From DATLFA01 sp039915945 (GTDB lineage Bacteria; Actinomycetota; Acidimicrobiia; Acidimicrobiales; WLNW01): a stretch of DNA of 64,000 nt. The first letter of the stretch is position 1, and each line of letters starts with the position of its first letter. The DNA lies in the NCBI GenBank assembly GCA_039915945.1, contig JBDSMH010000056.1, forward strand, positions 1 through 64,000, read 5' to 3'. Of the stretch, positions 47,630 through 55,883 are shown one piece after another. Made by a program: the position numbers and the translations under genes. The notes beneath the pieces were generated by a model. The model searched no databases. It had not been told where the DNA came from and saw nothing but the letters and a program-made list of their open reading frames with translations.

Positions 47630-49093
47630 CTAATCCAGGTCCACCGGGACAACGAGCTCGACGAACGTGCCCGGACCATCGTCGCGGGCGCGCATCACGA
47701 TGGTTCCACCCAGGTCGAGTTCGACGAACGTTCGCACGATCGTCAGACCCAGGCCACCGGCCACCGCCAATTCGAAGTCCTTGGGCACCCCGACACCGTC
47801 GTCGATCACACGGATCGTCACGACGTCGAGGTGTCGCGAGAGCCGAATAGTGACGCGGCCCTCGCCGTCGTGCGCGACTCCGGCGGGGTAGCCGTGCTCG
47901 ACGACGTTCTGCAGTAGCTCGGTGACCGCGACCGCCAGCGGCGTCGTGACGTGCGCGGGCAAGACGCCCGCGTCACCGGTGATCGTGAAATGGATCGGTC
48001 GATCGGGCGAGACGAGGCCCTCTTGCACCATGCGCACCAGCGGTCGCACGATGTCGAGCAGCGCCACCTCGTCGCCGACGTCTTGCGCCAAGGTTTCGTG
48101 GACGATGGCGATCGACGCGATACGACGCACGGACTCTTCGACCGCAGCCTTCGCTTCTTCGGAGGCGAGCCGCCGGGCCTGCAGCCGCAAGAGCGACGAG
48201 ATCGTCTGGAGGTTGTTCTTGACCCGGTGATGGATCTCGCGGATCGTCGCGTCTTTCGACATCAGGAGACGATCACGGCGGCGCAACTCGGAGATGTCGC
48301 GCACGACCATTAGCGCCCCGGTCACCTTGCGCCCTTCGAGCAGTGGGATGCAGTTGACGACAACGGTCGTATCGGGGCCTCGATCAATTTCTTCGAATGT
48401 CGACACGCGCCGTGCGTAGGCCTCGTGCACGATGCGGTCGTCGAGACCGAGCTCGCCCGGCGTGAACCCTTCGGCGTTGACGTGGGCACCCAACCGGTGC
48501 AGTGCCGACACCGCGTTCGGCGAGTTGAACTCGACTCGCATCTGCGCGTCGAGCACCACGATGCCGTCACCGACGCGGGGGATGCGGTATTGGTCGTCCT
48601 GATCGCGGGCGAACGGGAACTCCCCCGCCGCGATCATCCGCGCGAAACGCTCGAACAGCGCGAGGTACGTGCGCTCGAGATCGCTCGTCGAGCGTCCGAG
48701 CACCGGCAGCGACTCGCGGGTCAACACCGCCACCGTCGTGCCACGGTGGCGCACGGGAATGGCCTTGACGCGAACTTCGTCGAGCCCGATCAGCTGGAGC
48801 GAGTCTTCACAGATCGCGCCGGTACGAAATGCCGCGCCCACGGCGGCGCGCTCGGACGACCGGAAGAGCTCGCCGACGAGGTCGGTGCGATAGATCGTCT
48901 GCGCGGTGGTCGGGCGTACGTGTCCGAGCAGTATCAACTTGTCGTGGTCCGCGCTGGTGGGCGCGAACAGCAACACGTCACTGAAGCTGAGGTCGGCGAG
49001 CAGCCCCCATGATCGGATCAGCCGCTGAAGGTGCGCGGTGGGTTCGGGCCGCAGCGAGAGGTGCTCTCGTACAAGTTCGGCGAACGACGCCAC
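47630..49093 (-). CDS. pdtaS: PdtaS-like histidine kinase (GAF-PAS-HisKA_2)
   Basis: A 487-residue soluble kinase: GAF-like domain (about 1-155), PAS domain (about 175-270) and a HisKA_2 box IREIHHRVKNNLQTISSLL with phospho-His at 288/289. The ATPase domain has TELLQNVVEHGY and DDGVGVPKDFEL / GGLGLTIVRTFVELDLGG. It is the orthologue of mycobacterial PdtaS, which signals to an ANTAR-domain antitermination protein PdtaR. No pdtaR is in this window. TACGCT lies 6 bases before GTG 49093. Confidence 0.9.
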   Translation of the reverse strand: MASFAELVREHLSLRPEPTAHLQRLIRSWGLLADLSFSDVLLFAPTSADHDKLILLGHVRPTTAQTIYRTDLVGELFRSSERAAVGAAFRTGAICEDSLQLIGLDEVRVKAIPVRHRGTTVAVLTRESLPVLGRSTSDLERTYLALFERFARMIAAGEFPFARDQDDQYRIPRVGDGIVVLDAQMRVEFNSPNAVSALHRLGAHVNAEGFTPGELGLDDRIVHEAYARRVSTFEEIDRGPDTTVVVNCIPLLEGRKVTGALMVVRDISELRRRDRLLMSKDATIREIHHRVKNNLQTISSLLRLQARRLASEEAKAAVEESVRRIASIAIVHETLAQDVGDEVALLDIVRPLVRMVQEGLVSPDRPIHFTITGDAGVLPAHVTTPLAVAVTELLQNVVEHGYPAGVAHDGEGRVTIRLSRHLDVVTIRVIDDGVGVPKDFELAVAGGLGLTIVRTFVELDLGGTIVMRARDDGPGTFVELVVPVDLD

Positions 49094-49099
49094 GGGTGG

Positions 49100-49105
49100 A
49101 GCGTA
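49100..49105 (-). promoter_or_regulatory. -10-like element of the pdtaS-like gene
   Basis: TACGCT on the minus strand, 6 bases before GTG 49093. Confidence 0.4.
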
Positions 49106-49117
49106 CCGTTTGCTCCG

Positions 49118-50290
49118 TTACCAGAGGCGCTGGCCGAGCTCCACGATGTCCGCAATGCTCGTGACGCCTTCTTCGAGCGCCGGCACCAGCAACGTCAGCT
49201 CCGATGCCGAACCGAACTCGGCGAGCTGTTCGGCCTGGCGGGTCGCCAACGCGCGATAGCCGAGGAAGCTGTCGGCTATTTCTCGCAACACGTCGGCAAA
49301 TGCCGCGCGGTCACGTTCGCCGATCTTCATGGTCGACGCGAGGCCGTCGGCCTCGTCGCGCAGGCGCTCGGCCGCGACCCGCGCGTCGCGATCACGCAGG
49401 TAAGAGGGCAAGACCCGATTGAACACGACCGCACCGAGGTGGTAGTGGCGGCGGCGGAGCTCGGCGATGAAGAACTCCGCTTCGCGCACCGGATCAGGGT
49501 CGAGCGTCGTCACGACGAGAAACGACGTGCGATCGTCTTGCAACGTGCGCGTGACTGCTTTTGCTCGTTCGACGAAACCGTCGTACATCGTCTGGAAGAG
49601 GATGAAGAAGTCGGCGATGTCCTGTAAGAACTGCGCGCCCAACACACGATCGGCCACGCTGTAGAACGGCTTGGACGCCGCGGTCAACAGGCGCGAGCGG
49701 TACGGCGCAATCAGCCATCGCAGCAGCCGGCTGCTGAAGAAGTCGGCCATACGCGATGGCGCGTCGAGAAAGTCGATGGCGTTGCGGGTCGGCGGCGTAT
49801 CGACGACGATCAAGTCGTAGCGGCCCGACGAATGGATGTCGTGCAGCCGTTCCATCGCGATGTAGTCGTGGCTGTGTACGAACTTGGCGGTGATGTTGCG
49901 ATAGAGCGGGTTGGCCAAGATCGCGTCGGCCGTGCGGCGGTCGGGCGCGTGTTCACGAACGAGCTCGTCCCACGACGCCTTGGTGTCGAGCATCGCAACC
50001 CACAGCTCACCGCGCGCGGTGACGCCGGCATCGGTGAACGCCTGCTTGTCGACCCGCGTCTCGGTATTGCCGACCTGTTGCAGGCCCAGCGCGTTGGCCA
50101 ACCGCCGCGCCGGATCGACGGTCAACGCCAGCACCCTGCCCTCGAGATGGACGGCCGCCATCGCAGCCGCGGTCGCGACGGTGGTGGTCTTGCCGACACC
50201 GCCCGAACCGCAGGCGATGACGATCTCCTTGGCCGACAGCAGTGACTCGATGCCCACGCTCGGTGCGTACTCCGCCGATCGAGGGCTCAC
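49118..50290 (-). CDS. ArsA/GET3-like ATPase (second of a pair)
   Basis: A 390-residue P-loop ATPase with a deviant Walker A, ACGSGGVGKTTT, and VVDTPPTRNAIDFLDAP (switch II). It belongs to the ArsA/GET3-like group found in pairs in actinobacteria (as Rv3679-Rv3680 in M. tuberculosis). Roles proposed for the group include anion resistance and membrane-protein targeting. No Cys-rich metal site of true arsenical pumps is seen. It overlaps its partner by 4 bases. Confidence 0.85.
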   Translation of the reverse strand: MSPRSAEYAPSVGIESLLSAKEIVIACGSGGVGKTTTVATAAAMAAVHLEGRVLALTVDPARRLANALGLQQVGNTETRVDKQAFTDAGVTARGELWVAMLDTKASWDELVREHAPDRRTADAILANPLYRNITAKFVHSHDYIAMERLHDIHSSGRYDLIVVDTPPTRNAIDFLDAPSRMADFFSSRLLRWLIAPYRSRLLTAASKPFYSVADRVLGAQFLQDIADFFILFQTMYDGFVERAKAVTRTLQDDRTSFLVVTTLDPDPVREAEFFIAELRRRHYHLGAVVFNRVLPSYLRDRDARVAAERLRDEADGLASTMKIGERDRAAFADVLREIADSFLGYRALATRQAEQLAEFGSASELTLLVPALEEGVTSIADIVELGQRLW

Positions 50291-51228
50291 GGCTCGACCC
50301 CGAGTTCGGCCGAAATGGCGTCGGCGAGTTGGCGCAACGACCGCACGCCGCGCCGGCGGGCGAACACGAACGGCACGAACAGCGGCTCGACCCCCGCCGG
50401 GATCGCCTGCAGCAGCCGTTCGACGTGTTCGACCCTCGAACGCCGGCGGGTGATGGCCAGCGATGCCGCGTCGAGCACGGCCGGCGCGCCGGGGCCGGCG
50501 AGGTGGGTCAACCGTTTGGTCATCGCGGGCTTTCGCAAGCGGTCGAAGAGCGCTTCTTCGCGGCTTGTGAACAGCTCGGGCAGCAACTGGTTGACGACGA
50601 CTGCCGCGAGATCGACGTGCGCTTCGACATCAAGGCGTTCGATGAGCTCGATCGTCTCGTTCACCGGCATCTCTTCGGGCGTGGTGACGATGACCGCACC
50701 AGTGGTCGCCGGGTCTTGCAACATCTCGAGGATCCACTGCACCTGGCTCCGCACGACGCCCACATGGACGACTTCGCGGATGGCCTCGGGTGACGCGAGT
50801 TGACCGACCACGTGACCGGTCGCCGGCGAATCGACCACGACAAGGTCGTAGTGATTTTCCCGTACTTCGAATGCGAGCTTGCCGACGGTGAGGATCTCGC
50901 GCACGCCGGGCGCGGCGTGCGCGACGAAGTCGAAGACACGGGCGATCGGCCCGATGCGGCCGACCAAGGGGATGCGCAGTTCGCGCAGGTACTCCTTGAG
51001 CGACTGCTCGGTATCCATCGTCATCGCCGAGAGGTTCGGCAGTAGTTCGCGCGGTTTGTACTCGAGCGGACCCGTTTCGAATGCGCGCGCGAGGTCGCCC
51101 TTTTCGTCGTTCTCGCACAGCAGCGTGCGCTTGCCCTGCGCCGCGCCTACGAGCGCCAGCGCAGCGGCGACGCTGGTCTTGCCGACGCCGCCTTTGCCCG
51201 TGACGAAGAGCAGGCGACGATCGAGCAT
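50287..51228 (-). CDS. ArsA/GET3-like ATPase (first of a pair)
   Basis: A 313-residue ATPase: FVTGKGGVGKTSVAAAL is the deviant Walker A and VVVDSPATGHVVGQL is switch II. It is the shorter partner of the 49118 gene and may form a heterodimer with it. It begins the operon; DUF3107 lies 36 bases upstream on the same strand. Confidence 0.9.
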   Translation of the reverse strand: MLDRRLLFVTGKGGVGKTSVAAALALVGAAQGKRTLLCENDEKGDLARAFETGPLEYKPRELLPNLSAMTMDTEQSLKEYLRELRIPLVGRIGPIARVFDFVAHAAPGVREILTVGKLAFEVRENHYDLVVVDSPATGHVVGQLASPEAIREVVHVGVVRSQVQWILEMLQDPATTGAVIVTTPEEMPVNETIELIERLDVEAHVDLAAVVVNQLLPELFTSREEALFDRLRKPAMTKRLTHLAGPGAPAVLDAASLAITRRRSRVEHVERLLQAIPAGVEPLFVPFVFARRRGVRSLRQLADAISAELGVEP

Positions 51229-51264
51229 CGGTCGAGACCCTGCCGTTGGCGGTGTCGCTCGGGC

Positions 51265-51498
51265 CTAGCCGCCGAAGCCGATCGGGCGATCGGCGGTCGC
51301 GCTCGACACCTCGATGTAGGCAACCTTGCTGACAGGGATGGCCACGTCGCGGCCCTTCTTGTCGGTCAGCCACAGCACCTTGGCGTCTTGGGCCAACGTG
51401 TCATCGATCGTGGCCTTGAGCTTGTCGCGGTCGACCGACGAGTCCATCTCGACCAGGATCTCTTTGGGGGTGTGCAATACCCCGATACGGACGTCCAC
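51265..51498 (-). CDS. DUF3107 family protein
   Basis: A 77-residue protein, MDVRIGVLHTPKEILVEMDS ... VAYIEVSSATADRPIGFGG, matching the actinobacterial DUF3107 family (small beta-strand-rich proteins of unknown role that bind an ATPase or membrane partner in other groups). GGGAG lies 6 bases before the GTG start at 51498. It lies between the ArsA-like pair and mrp. Confidence 0.85.
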   Translation of the reverse strand: MDVRIGVLHTPKEILVEMDSSVDRDKLKATIDDTLAQDAKVLWLTDKKGRDVAIPVSKVAYIEVSSATADRPIGFGG

Positions 51499-51544
51499 GT
51501 TGTCTCCCAGTGCATTTTGGGCGGGGCAGGCGGCCCCGCCGGGT

Positions 51545-52687
51545 TCAGACGATCTTCAACTCGGGACGGTAGCGGCGAGTTGGCGCGAGTTCGACATCGA
51601 TCTGCTCGGCAATGCGAGCAAATACTTCGCCGGTCTCGCTGTGCGGATCCATCGCCACCAGCGGATGGCCGGTGTCGGAGCCCTCTCGCAACGCCTGCAC
51701 CAGCGGCACCTGCCCGATGAAGGGCACCTCGAGCAATTCGGCCAGCGCCCGTCCACCACCGGAGCCGAACAGGTCATAGCGGACACCATCGTTGCCGGTG
51801 AACCACGACATGTTCTCGATCACGCCTTTGATCTCGATGCGCACCTTCTGGAACATGAACGCGGCGCGCTGCGCGACCTTTTGGGCAGCCGGTTGCGGCG
51901 TGGTGACGATGTAGGCCTCGGCGCGCGGGAGGAATTGCGAGATCGACAACGAGATGTCACCGGTGCCGGGCGGCAGATCCACGAGCAAGAAGTCGGGTTC
52001 GTCCCAGTAGACGTCGGTCAAGAACTGTTCGAGCGCCTTGTGCAACATGGGCCCGCGCCAGATGACGGGTTGGTCTTCGTCGGCGAAGAAACCCATGGAA
52101 ATACAGCGCACACCGTGCACCTCGGGTGGGATGAGCATCTGGTCGATGACCACCGGCGGCCGATCGACACCCAACATGCGCGGGATCGAAAAGCCCCACA
52201 CGTCGGCGTCGATGACCGCAACGCTCTTGCCCCGCTGCGCGAGTGCAATCGAAAGATTGGCCGTGATCGACGATTTGCCGACACCGCCTTTGCCCGACGC
52301 GATGAGCAACACGCGCGTGCGGCTCGCAGGGTCGGCGAAGGGGATGGTGCGACCTTCGGCGTGACCGTGGGCCGTCTGCGAACCCGCGGTGGATGCGGGG
52401 TCACCGTGCAACTTGTGGCGCAGGGCGGCGCGGTCTTCGTCGGTCATCACGGTGAAGGTGACGCGAACATCGCGTACATCGTCGAGTACGGAAATGGCGC
52501 CCTTGACCCGATTGTCGATCTCGTTGCGCATCGGGCAGCCCGCCACGGTGAGGGCGATCGTGACATCGACCGTGCCCCGCTTGATCGCGACATCGCGCAC
52601 CATGTCGAGGTCGACGATGCTGCGGTGGAGTTCGGGATCTTGGACGGGCCGCAACGCGTCGATGACAGCGTCGGTCGTCAGGGGCAT
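51545..52687 (-). CDS. mrp: Mrp/NBP35-family Fe-S cluster carrier ATPase
   Basis: A 380-residue ATPase. The N-terminal 90 residues are a MIP18/DUF59 domain (VQDPELHRSIVDLDMVRD, VAGCPMRNEI). The P-loop is IASGKGGVGKSSITANLS and switch II is LVDLPPGTGDISLS. Members carry [4Fe-4S] clusters between scaffold and target proteins. The C-terminal CxxC of most homologues is absent (NMSWFTGNDGVRYDLFGSGGG). GAGGAG is 6 bases before the ATG. It diverges from the SufR-like gene. Confidence 0.9.
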   Translation of the reverse strand: MPLTTDAVIDALRPVQDPELHRSIVDLDMVRDVAIKRGTVDVTIALTVAGCPMRNEIDNRVKGAISVLDDVRDVRVTFTVMTDEDRAALRHKLHGDPASTAGSQTAHGHAEGRTIPFADPASRTRVLLIASGKGGVGKSSITANLSIALAQRGKSVAVIDADVWGFSIPRMLGVDRPPVVIDQMLIPPEVHGVRCISMGFFADEDQPVIWRGPMLHKALEQFLTDVYWDEPDFLLVDLPPGTGDISLSISQFLPRAEAYIVTTPQPAAQKVAQRAAFMFQKVRIEIKGVIENMSWFTGNDGVRYDLFGSGGGRALAELLEVPFIGQVPLVQALREGSDTGHPLVAMDPHSETGEVFARIAEQIDVELAPTRRYRPELKIV

Positions 52688-52731
52688 GCTCGAGCTCCTC
52701 GAAGGGCTGGACCGGGATGAGAGGGATTTCT

Positions 52732-52745
52732 CCTATCCCGATAGG
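52732..52745. promoter_or_regulatory. Palindromic operator upstream of the SufR-like gene
   Basis: CCTATC-CC-GATAGG is a perfect inverted repeat at 52732-52745, directly before the -10-like TAGAAT. It also lies in the control region of divergent mrp, 45 bases from its ATG. A position overlapping the core promoter suits autorepression by the SufR-like protein. Confidence 0.6.
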
Positions 52746-52751
52746 TAGAAT
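52746..52751 (+). promoter_or_regulatory. -10-like element of the SufR-like gene
   Basis: TAGAAT ends 6 bases before GTG 52758 and abuts the palindromic operator. Confidence 0.5.
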
Positions 52752-52757
52752 ACCGAC

Positions 52758-53531
52758 GTGGAGCGCCGACCACGCCTCCGGGAACCCGACTCCGAGTCAC
52801 CATCGGATGCCTCGCGCACCGACTTCGCCAGCGCCGTCACCGCCATCAGCGCCGCCTTCGGTGACCCGACCCGCCGCGAGATCTACCTCTACGCCCACAG
52901 CTGCGCCGAAGGCGTCACGGCCACCGAGACCGCCGAGCACTTCGAGTTGCATCCCAACGTGGCCCGCCATCACCTCGACAAGCTCGCCACCGGTGGCTAC
53001 GTCGAGGTCGGCACTGCTCGCACCCCCCGGCCCGGCGCGGGCCGGCCCTCCAAGCGCTATCGCGTCGTCGGCTCGGGTTCCGGCTCTCCCCCGGCGCTGA
53101 CCTTCGAGACGCCGCTGCGCCGTGACGATGTGCTCGTCACGCTGCTGGGGCGCGCGTTGGCGATGTTGCCCCGCGAACACGCCGAGCGCATGGCCGAAGA
53201 CGTCGGCGTCGAATACGGGCGCGTGATGGCCAGTTCGATCGACAAGAACACCGACGTCGAGCGCTCGTTCCGCGACGCGCTGCACGCCGTCGCCGAGGCA
53301 CTGACCGCGCACGGCTTCGCGGCCCACGCCGAAAAGCGCGGCGGCAAGCTGCGCATCGTGTCCGAACACTGTCCGTTCGGCGACGCCGTCATCGAGCATC
53401 CGGTGATCTGCGCCGTCGATCGTGGCATGGTCAAAGGGATGCTCGAATCCCTGTGGGGTGCGACCAACCCCAACACGCAGTCGTCATTGCCCATGGGTGA
53501 CGACAAGTGCGTCACCACCGTCATCGCGTAA
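52758..53531 (+). CDS. sufR: SufR-like Fe-S-responsive winged-helix regulator
   Basis: A 257-residue DeoR/ArsR-type regulator. The winged helix spans about residues 25-105 (GDPTRREIYLYAHS, VTATETAEHFELHPNVARHH). The C-terminal half carries Cys205, Cys218 and Cys251 (EHCPFGD, HPVICAV, DDKCVTT); the 12-residue spacing of the first two matches SufR, where they bind a [4Fe-4S] cluster. SufR represses Fe-S assembly genes. Placement between mrp and a cysteine desulfurase agrees. A full suf operon (sufB, sufD, sufC) is not in this window. Confidence 0.85.
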   Translation: MERRPRLREPDSESPSDASRTDFASAVTAISAAFGDPTRREIYLYAHSCAEGVTATETAEHFELHPNVARHHLDKLATGGYVEVGTARTPRPGAGRPSKRYRVVGSGSGSPPALTFETPLRRDDVLVTLLGRALAMLPREHAERMAEDVGVEYGRVMASSIDKNTDVERSFRDALHAVAEALTAHGFAAHAEKRGGKLRIVSEHCPFGDAVIEHPVICAVDRGMVKGMLESLWGATNPNTQSSLPMGDDKCVTTVIA

Positions 53532-53546
53532 GTCGCATCGCGCGTC

Positions 53547-54659
53547 GTGCGGCACTACCTCGACCACGCGTCGACATCACCGTTGCGCGCGGCCGCGTTC
53601 GCCGCGATGGAACCTTGGCTGCGCGACCCGGCCGGCGATCCGTCACGCATCCACGCCGAGGGCATGCGCGCACGCGTCGCGGTCGAACAGGCCCGCGAAG
53701 AGGTAGCCGAACTCTTCGGTGCGCGCTCACGTGAAGTGATCTTCACCTCCGGCGCGACCGAATCGATCGCGGCCGCGTGCTGGGGCGCCTCGACGCGCGG
53801 CACCCATCAAATCTTCGCCGCGGTCGAGCACTCGGCGGTCCGCGAAAGCGCGGCGCGCGCCGGTGACACCGTGGTCGTTGCCGTCGACGGCGTCGCGCGA
53901 ATCGACATCGACGCGCTGAGCGCGGCGATCCGGCCCGACACCGCCCTCGTGCATGTGCAATGGGCCAACCACGAAGTCGGCACCGTGCAACCGGTCATCG
54001 AGGTCGTCGCGTTGTGCCGCGAACGGGGCGTGCTCGTCCACGTCGACGCCGCACAGGCGGCGGGGCATGTGCCCATCGCGTTCGACGCGCTCGGCGCGGA
54101 CCTCTTGTCGGTCAGCGCGCACAAGATGGGTGGGCCCGCCGGTACCGGCGCATTGTTGGTACGGCGCGGACTGCGGCTGCCGCCGCTGCTGCTCGGCGGC
54201 GACCAAGAACGGGCCCGGCGCGCCGGCCTGGAAAACATCCCCGCGATCGTCGCGTTCGGCGCGACATGCGCGGAACTGATCGACACGCTCCCCCGTGAAG
54301 CCAACGCCGCGCGCTCCTTCACCGACGCCGTCACGCGCGTCGCGACCGCGATACCCGACGTCCATCAACTCGGCGACCCGGTCGGCCGCGTGCCGCACCT
54401 CGTGTGCTTCGCCATCGGCGGCGTCGAACCACAAGCGGTCCTGCTCGGTCTCGACCGCGCCGGCATCGCCGCGCATTCGGGCAGCGCATGTGCGTCCGAA
54501 TCACTCGAGCCGTCACCGGTGCTCCAAGCGATGGGCGTCGACGCGCACCGCTCACTGCGCATCTCGGTCGGCCACACGACGACACCGGCCGACATCGACG
54601 CGCTGGCCGGCGCACTGCCGCGCATCGTCGCCGACCTCCGCGCCCTCGCCACCTCCTGA
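53547..54659 (+). CDS. Cysteine desulfurase, NifS/IscS type
   Basis: A 370-residue PLP enzyme. Lys193 in SAHKMGGPAG binds PLP, His95 in AAVEHSAVRE and Asp167 in VHVDAAQAAGH are in place, and Cys315 in HSGSACASE is the sulfur carrier. It releases sulfur from cysteine for Fe-S clusters or thiolation. It lies 15 bases downstream of the SufR-like gene, so it is probably co-regulated. The next gene converges from the other strand. Confidence 0.95.
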   Translation: MRHYLDHASTSPLRAAAFAAMEPWLRDPAGDPSRIHAEGMRARVAVEQAREEVAELFGARSREVIFTSGATESIAAACWGASTRGTHQIFAAVEHSAVRESAARAGDTVVVAVDGVARIDIDALSAAIRPDTALVHVQWANHEVGTVQPVIEVVALCRERGVLVHVDAAQAAGHVPIAFDALGADLLSVSAHKMGGPAGTGALLVRRGLRLPPLLLGGDQERARRAGLENIPAIVAFGATCAELIDTLPREANAARSFTDAVTRVATAIPDVHQLGDPVGRVPHLVCFAIGGVEPQAVLLGLDRAGIAAHSGSACASESLEPSPVLQAMGVDAHRSLRISVGHTTTPADIDALAGALPRIVADLRALATS

Positions 54660-54678
54660 CGCCCCCGCATACCCCCGG

Positions 54679-55290
54679 TCAGTCGTTGGTGAAGCGCTGC
54701 TCGCGGAAGGGGTCGCCATAGTTGTGGTAGCCGTTGCGCTCCCAGAATCCGGGGGCGTCGCGGGTGACGAGCTCGATGCCGCGTACCCACTTGACCGACT
54801 TCCAAAAGTAGAGCTGCGGGATCAGGGTGCGCACCGGATACCCGTGCTCGGCCTCGAGCGGTTCGCCGTCGAATTCGTACGCGAGCAAGCAGTTGTCGCC
54901 GAGCGTGTCTTCGAGGGGGACGTTGGCGCTATAGCCGTACTCCGCATGCATGATCACGTGGCGCACCGATGGCAACATTCCCGCGCGGTCGAAAAGGTCG
55001 CGAAGGCGCACGCCTTTCCACACCGTGTCGAACTTCGACCACTTCGTCACGCAATGAATGTCGGTGGTGATTTCGGTCGCGGGCAACGCCCGCAATTCGT
55101 CCCACGACAGTGTCAGCTCGTTGGAAACTTCGCCGAACACGCGGAACGACCACGTGCGCATGTCGTAGGTCGGTACGTCGCCCACATGGAGCACCGGGAA
55201 ACGTTCGGTGTGGTACTGACCGGGCGGCAAGCGGGCAGGATCGATGCCCATCTTCGCAAGTTGCTTTCGGTTCCTCTCGAAAAAGCTCAT
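54679..55290 (-). CDS. Sulfite oxidase-like molybdopterin oxidoreductase
   Basis: A 203-residue protein from ATG 55290. It is a single SUOX/YedY-like molybdopterin domain: RTWSFRVFGEVSNELTLSWDELRAL, Mo-ligand Cys in TDIHCVTKWSKFD, and EHGYPVRTLIPQLYFWKS-type tail. No signal or Tat motif is seen, so it is probably cytoplasmic. The true electron acceptor is unknown. GACAAT is 5 bases before the ATG; the start at 55308 is less likely. Confidence 0.85.
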   Translation of the reverse strand: MSFFERNRKQLAKMGIDPARLPPGQYHTERFPVLHVGDVPTYDMRTWSFRVFGEVSNELTLSWDELRALPATEITTDIHCVTKWSKFDTVWKGVRLRDLFDRAGMLPSVRHVIMHAEYGYSANVPLEDTLGDNCLLAYEFDGEPLEAEHGYPVRTLIPQLYFWKSVKWVRGIELVTRDAPGFWERNGYHNYGDPFREQRFTND

Positions 55291-55356
55291 GGTGCATTGT
55301 CGCAGCACGGGGCCGCCGCGTTACAGCTACCCCTTTCGCTCGCGGCGAGCTTCACC

Positions 55357-55362
55357 TACGGT
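55357..55362 (+). promoter_or_regulatory. -10-like element of the SixA-like gene
   Basis: TACGGT ends 6 bases before GTG 55369. Confidence 0.35.
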
Positions 55363-55368
55363 GCAGGT

Positions 55369-55824
55369 GTGACCGTGTTCCTCATCCGCCACGCCCACGC
55401 CGGCGATCGCAGCGCGTGGTCGGGCGACGACCGGCTGCGACCGCTGTCGCCGCGGGGCCACGCGCAGGCCGAAGACATCGCGCGGATGCTCGGCGAACGG
55501 CCGATCACCGTCGTGCGGTCGAGCCCTTCGATCCGCTGCCTCCAGACCGTCGCCCCATTGGCTCGTGCGCTGCTGTGCACCGTCGAGAGTGATGCCCGAC
55601 TCGTCGAGGGCAGCGATGCCGAGGCCGCGCTGACGCTCATCGACGAGTTCGGCGACGGCGAGATCGCACTGTGCAGCCATGGCGACGTGATCCCCGATCT
55701 GATCGATTTCTTACGATTCAAGGGTGTGCCCAGCGAGGGCCGGGGCTCCGAAAAAGGGTCGATCTGGCGACTCGATCGCGACGGCTCGATCATTACCAAG
55801 GCCACTTACCTCGGCCGTCCCTGA
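55369..55824 (+). CDS. SixA-like phosphohistidine phosphatase
   Basis: A 151-residue histidine-phosphatase-fold protein: VFLIRHAHAGDRS gives RHG-like RHA, and ALCSHGDVIPDLI gives the second His. The short length is typical of SixA, which removes phosphate from His of phosphotransfer proteins. The start GTG 55369 is supported by TACGGT upstream; a longer frame covers the sulfite-oxidase-like gene region and was rejected. It ends 60 bases before the convergent ccm operon. Confidence 0.8.
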   Translation: MTVFLIRHAHAGDRSAWSGDDRLRPLSPRGHAQAEDIARMLGERPITVVRSSPSIRCLQTVAPLARALLCTVESDARLVEGSDAEAALTLIDEFGDGEIALCSHGDVIPDLIDFLRFKGVPSEGRGSEKGSIWRLDRDGSIITKATYLGRP

Positions 55825-55850
55825 GCTTGCCGCGGCGACGGGCCGAGCTC

Positions 55851-55874
55851 CCCGCTCTGACGGCCGCTCGGGCC
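55851..55874 (+). repeat. Copy of the dispersed GC-rich repeat
   Basis: CCCGCTCTGACGG then CCGCTCGGGCC, in the space between the convergent SixA-like and CcmI-like stops. It differs from the 63 kb copies at a single base. Confidence 0.75.
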
Positions 55875-55883
55875 GGGCGCGGT

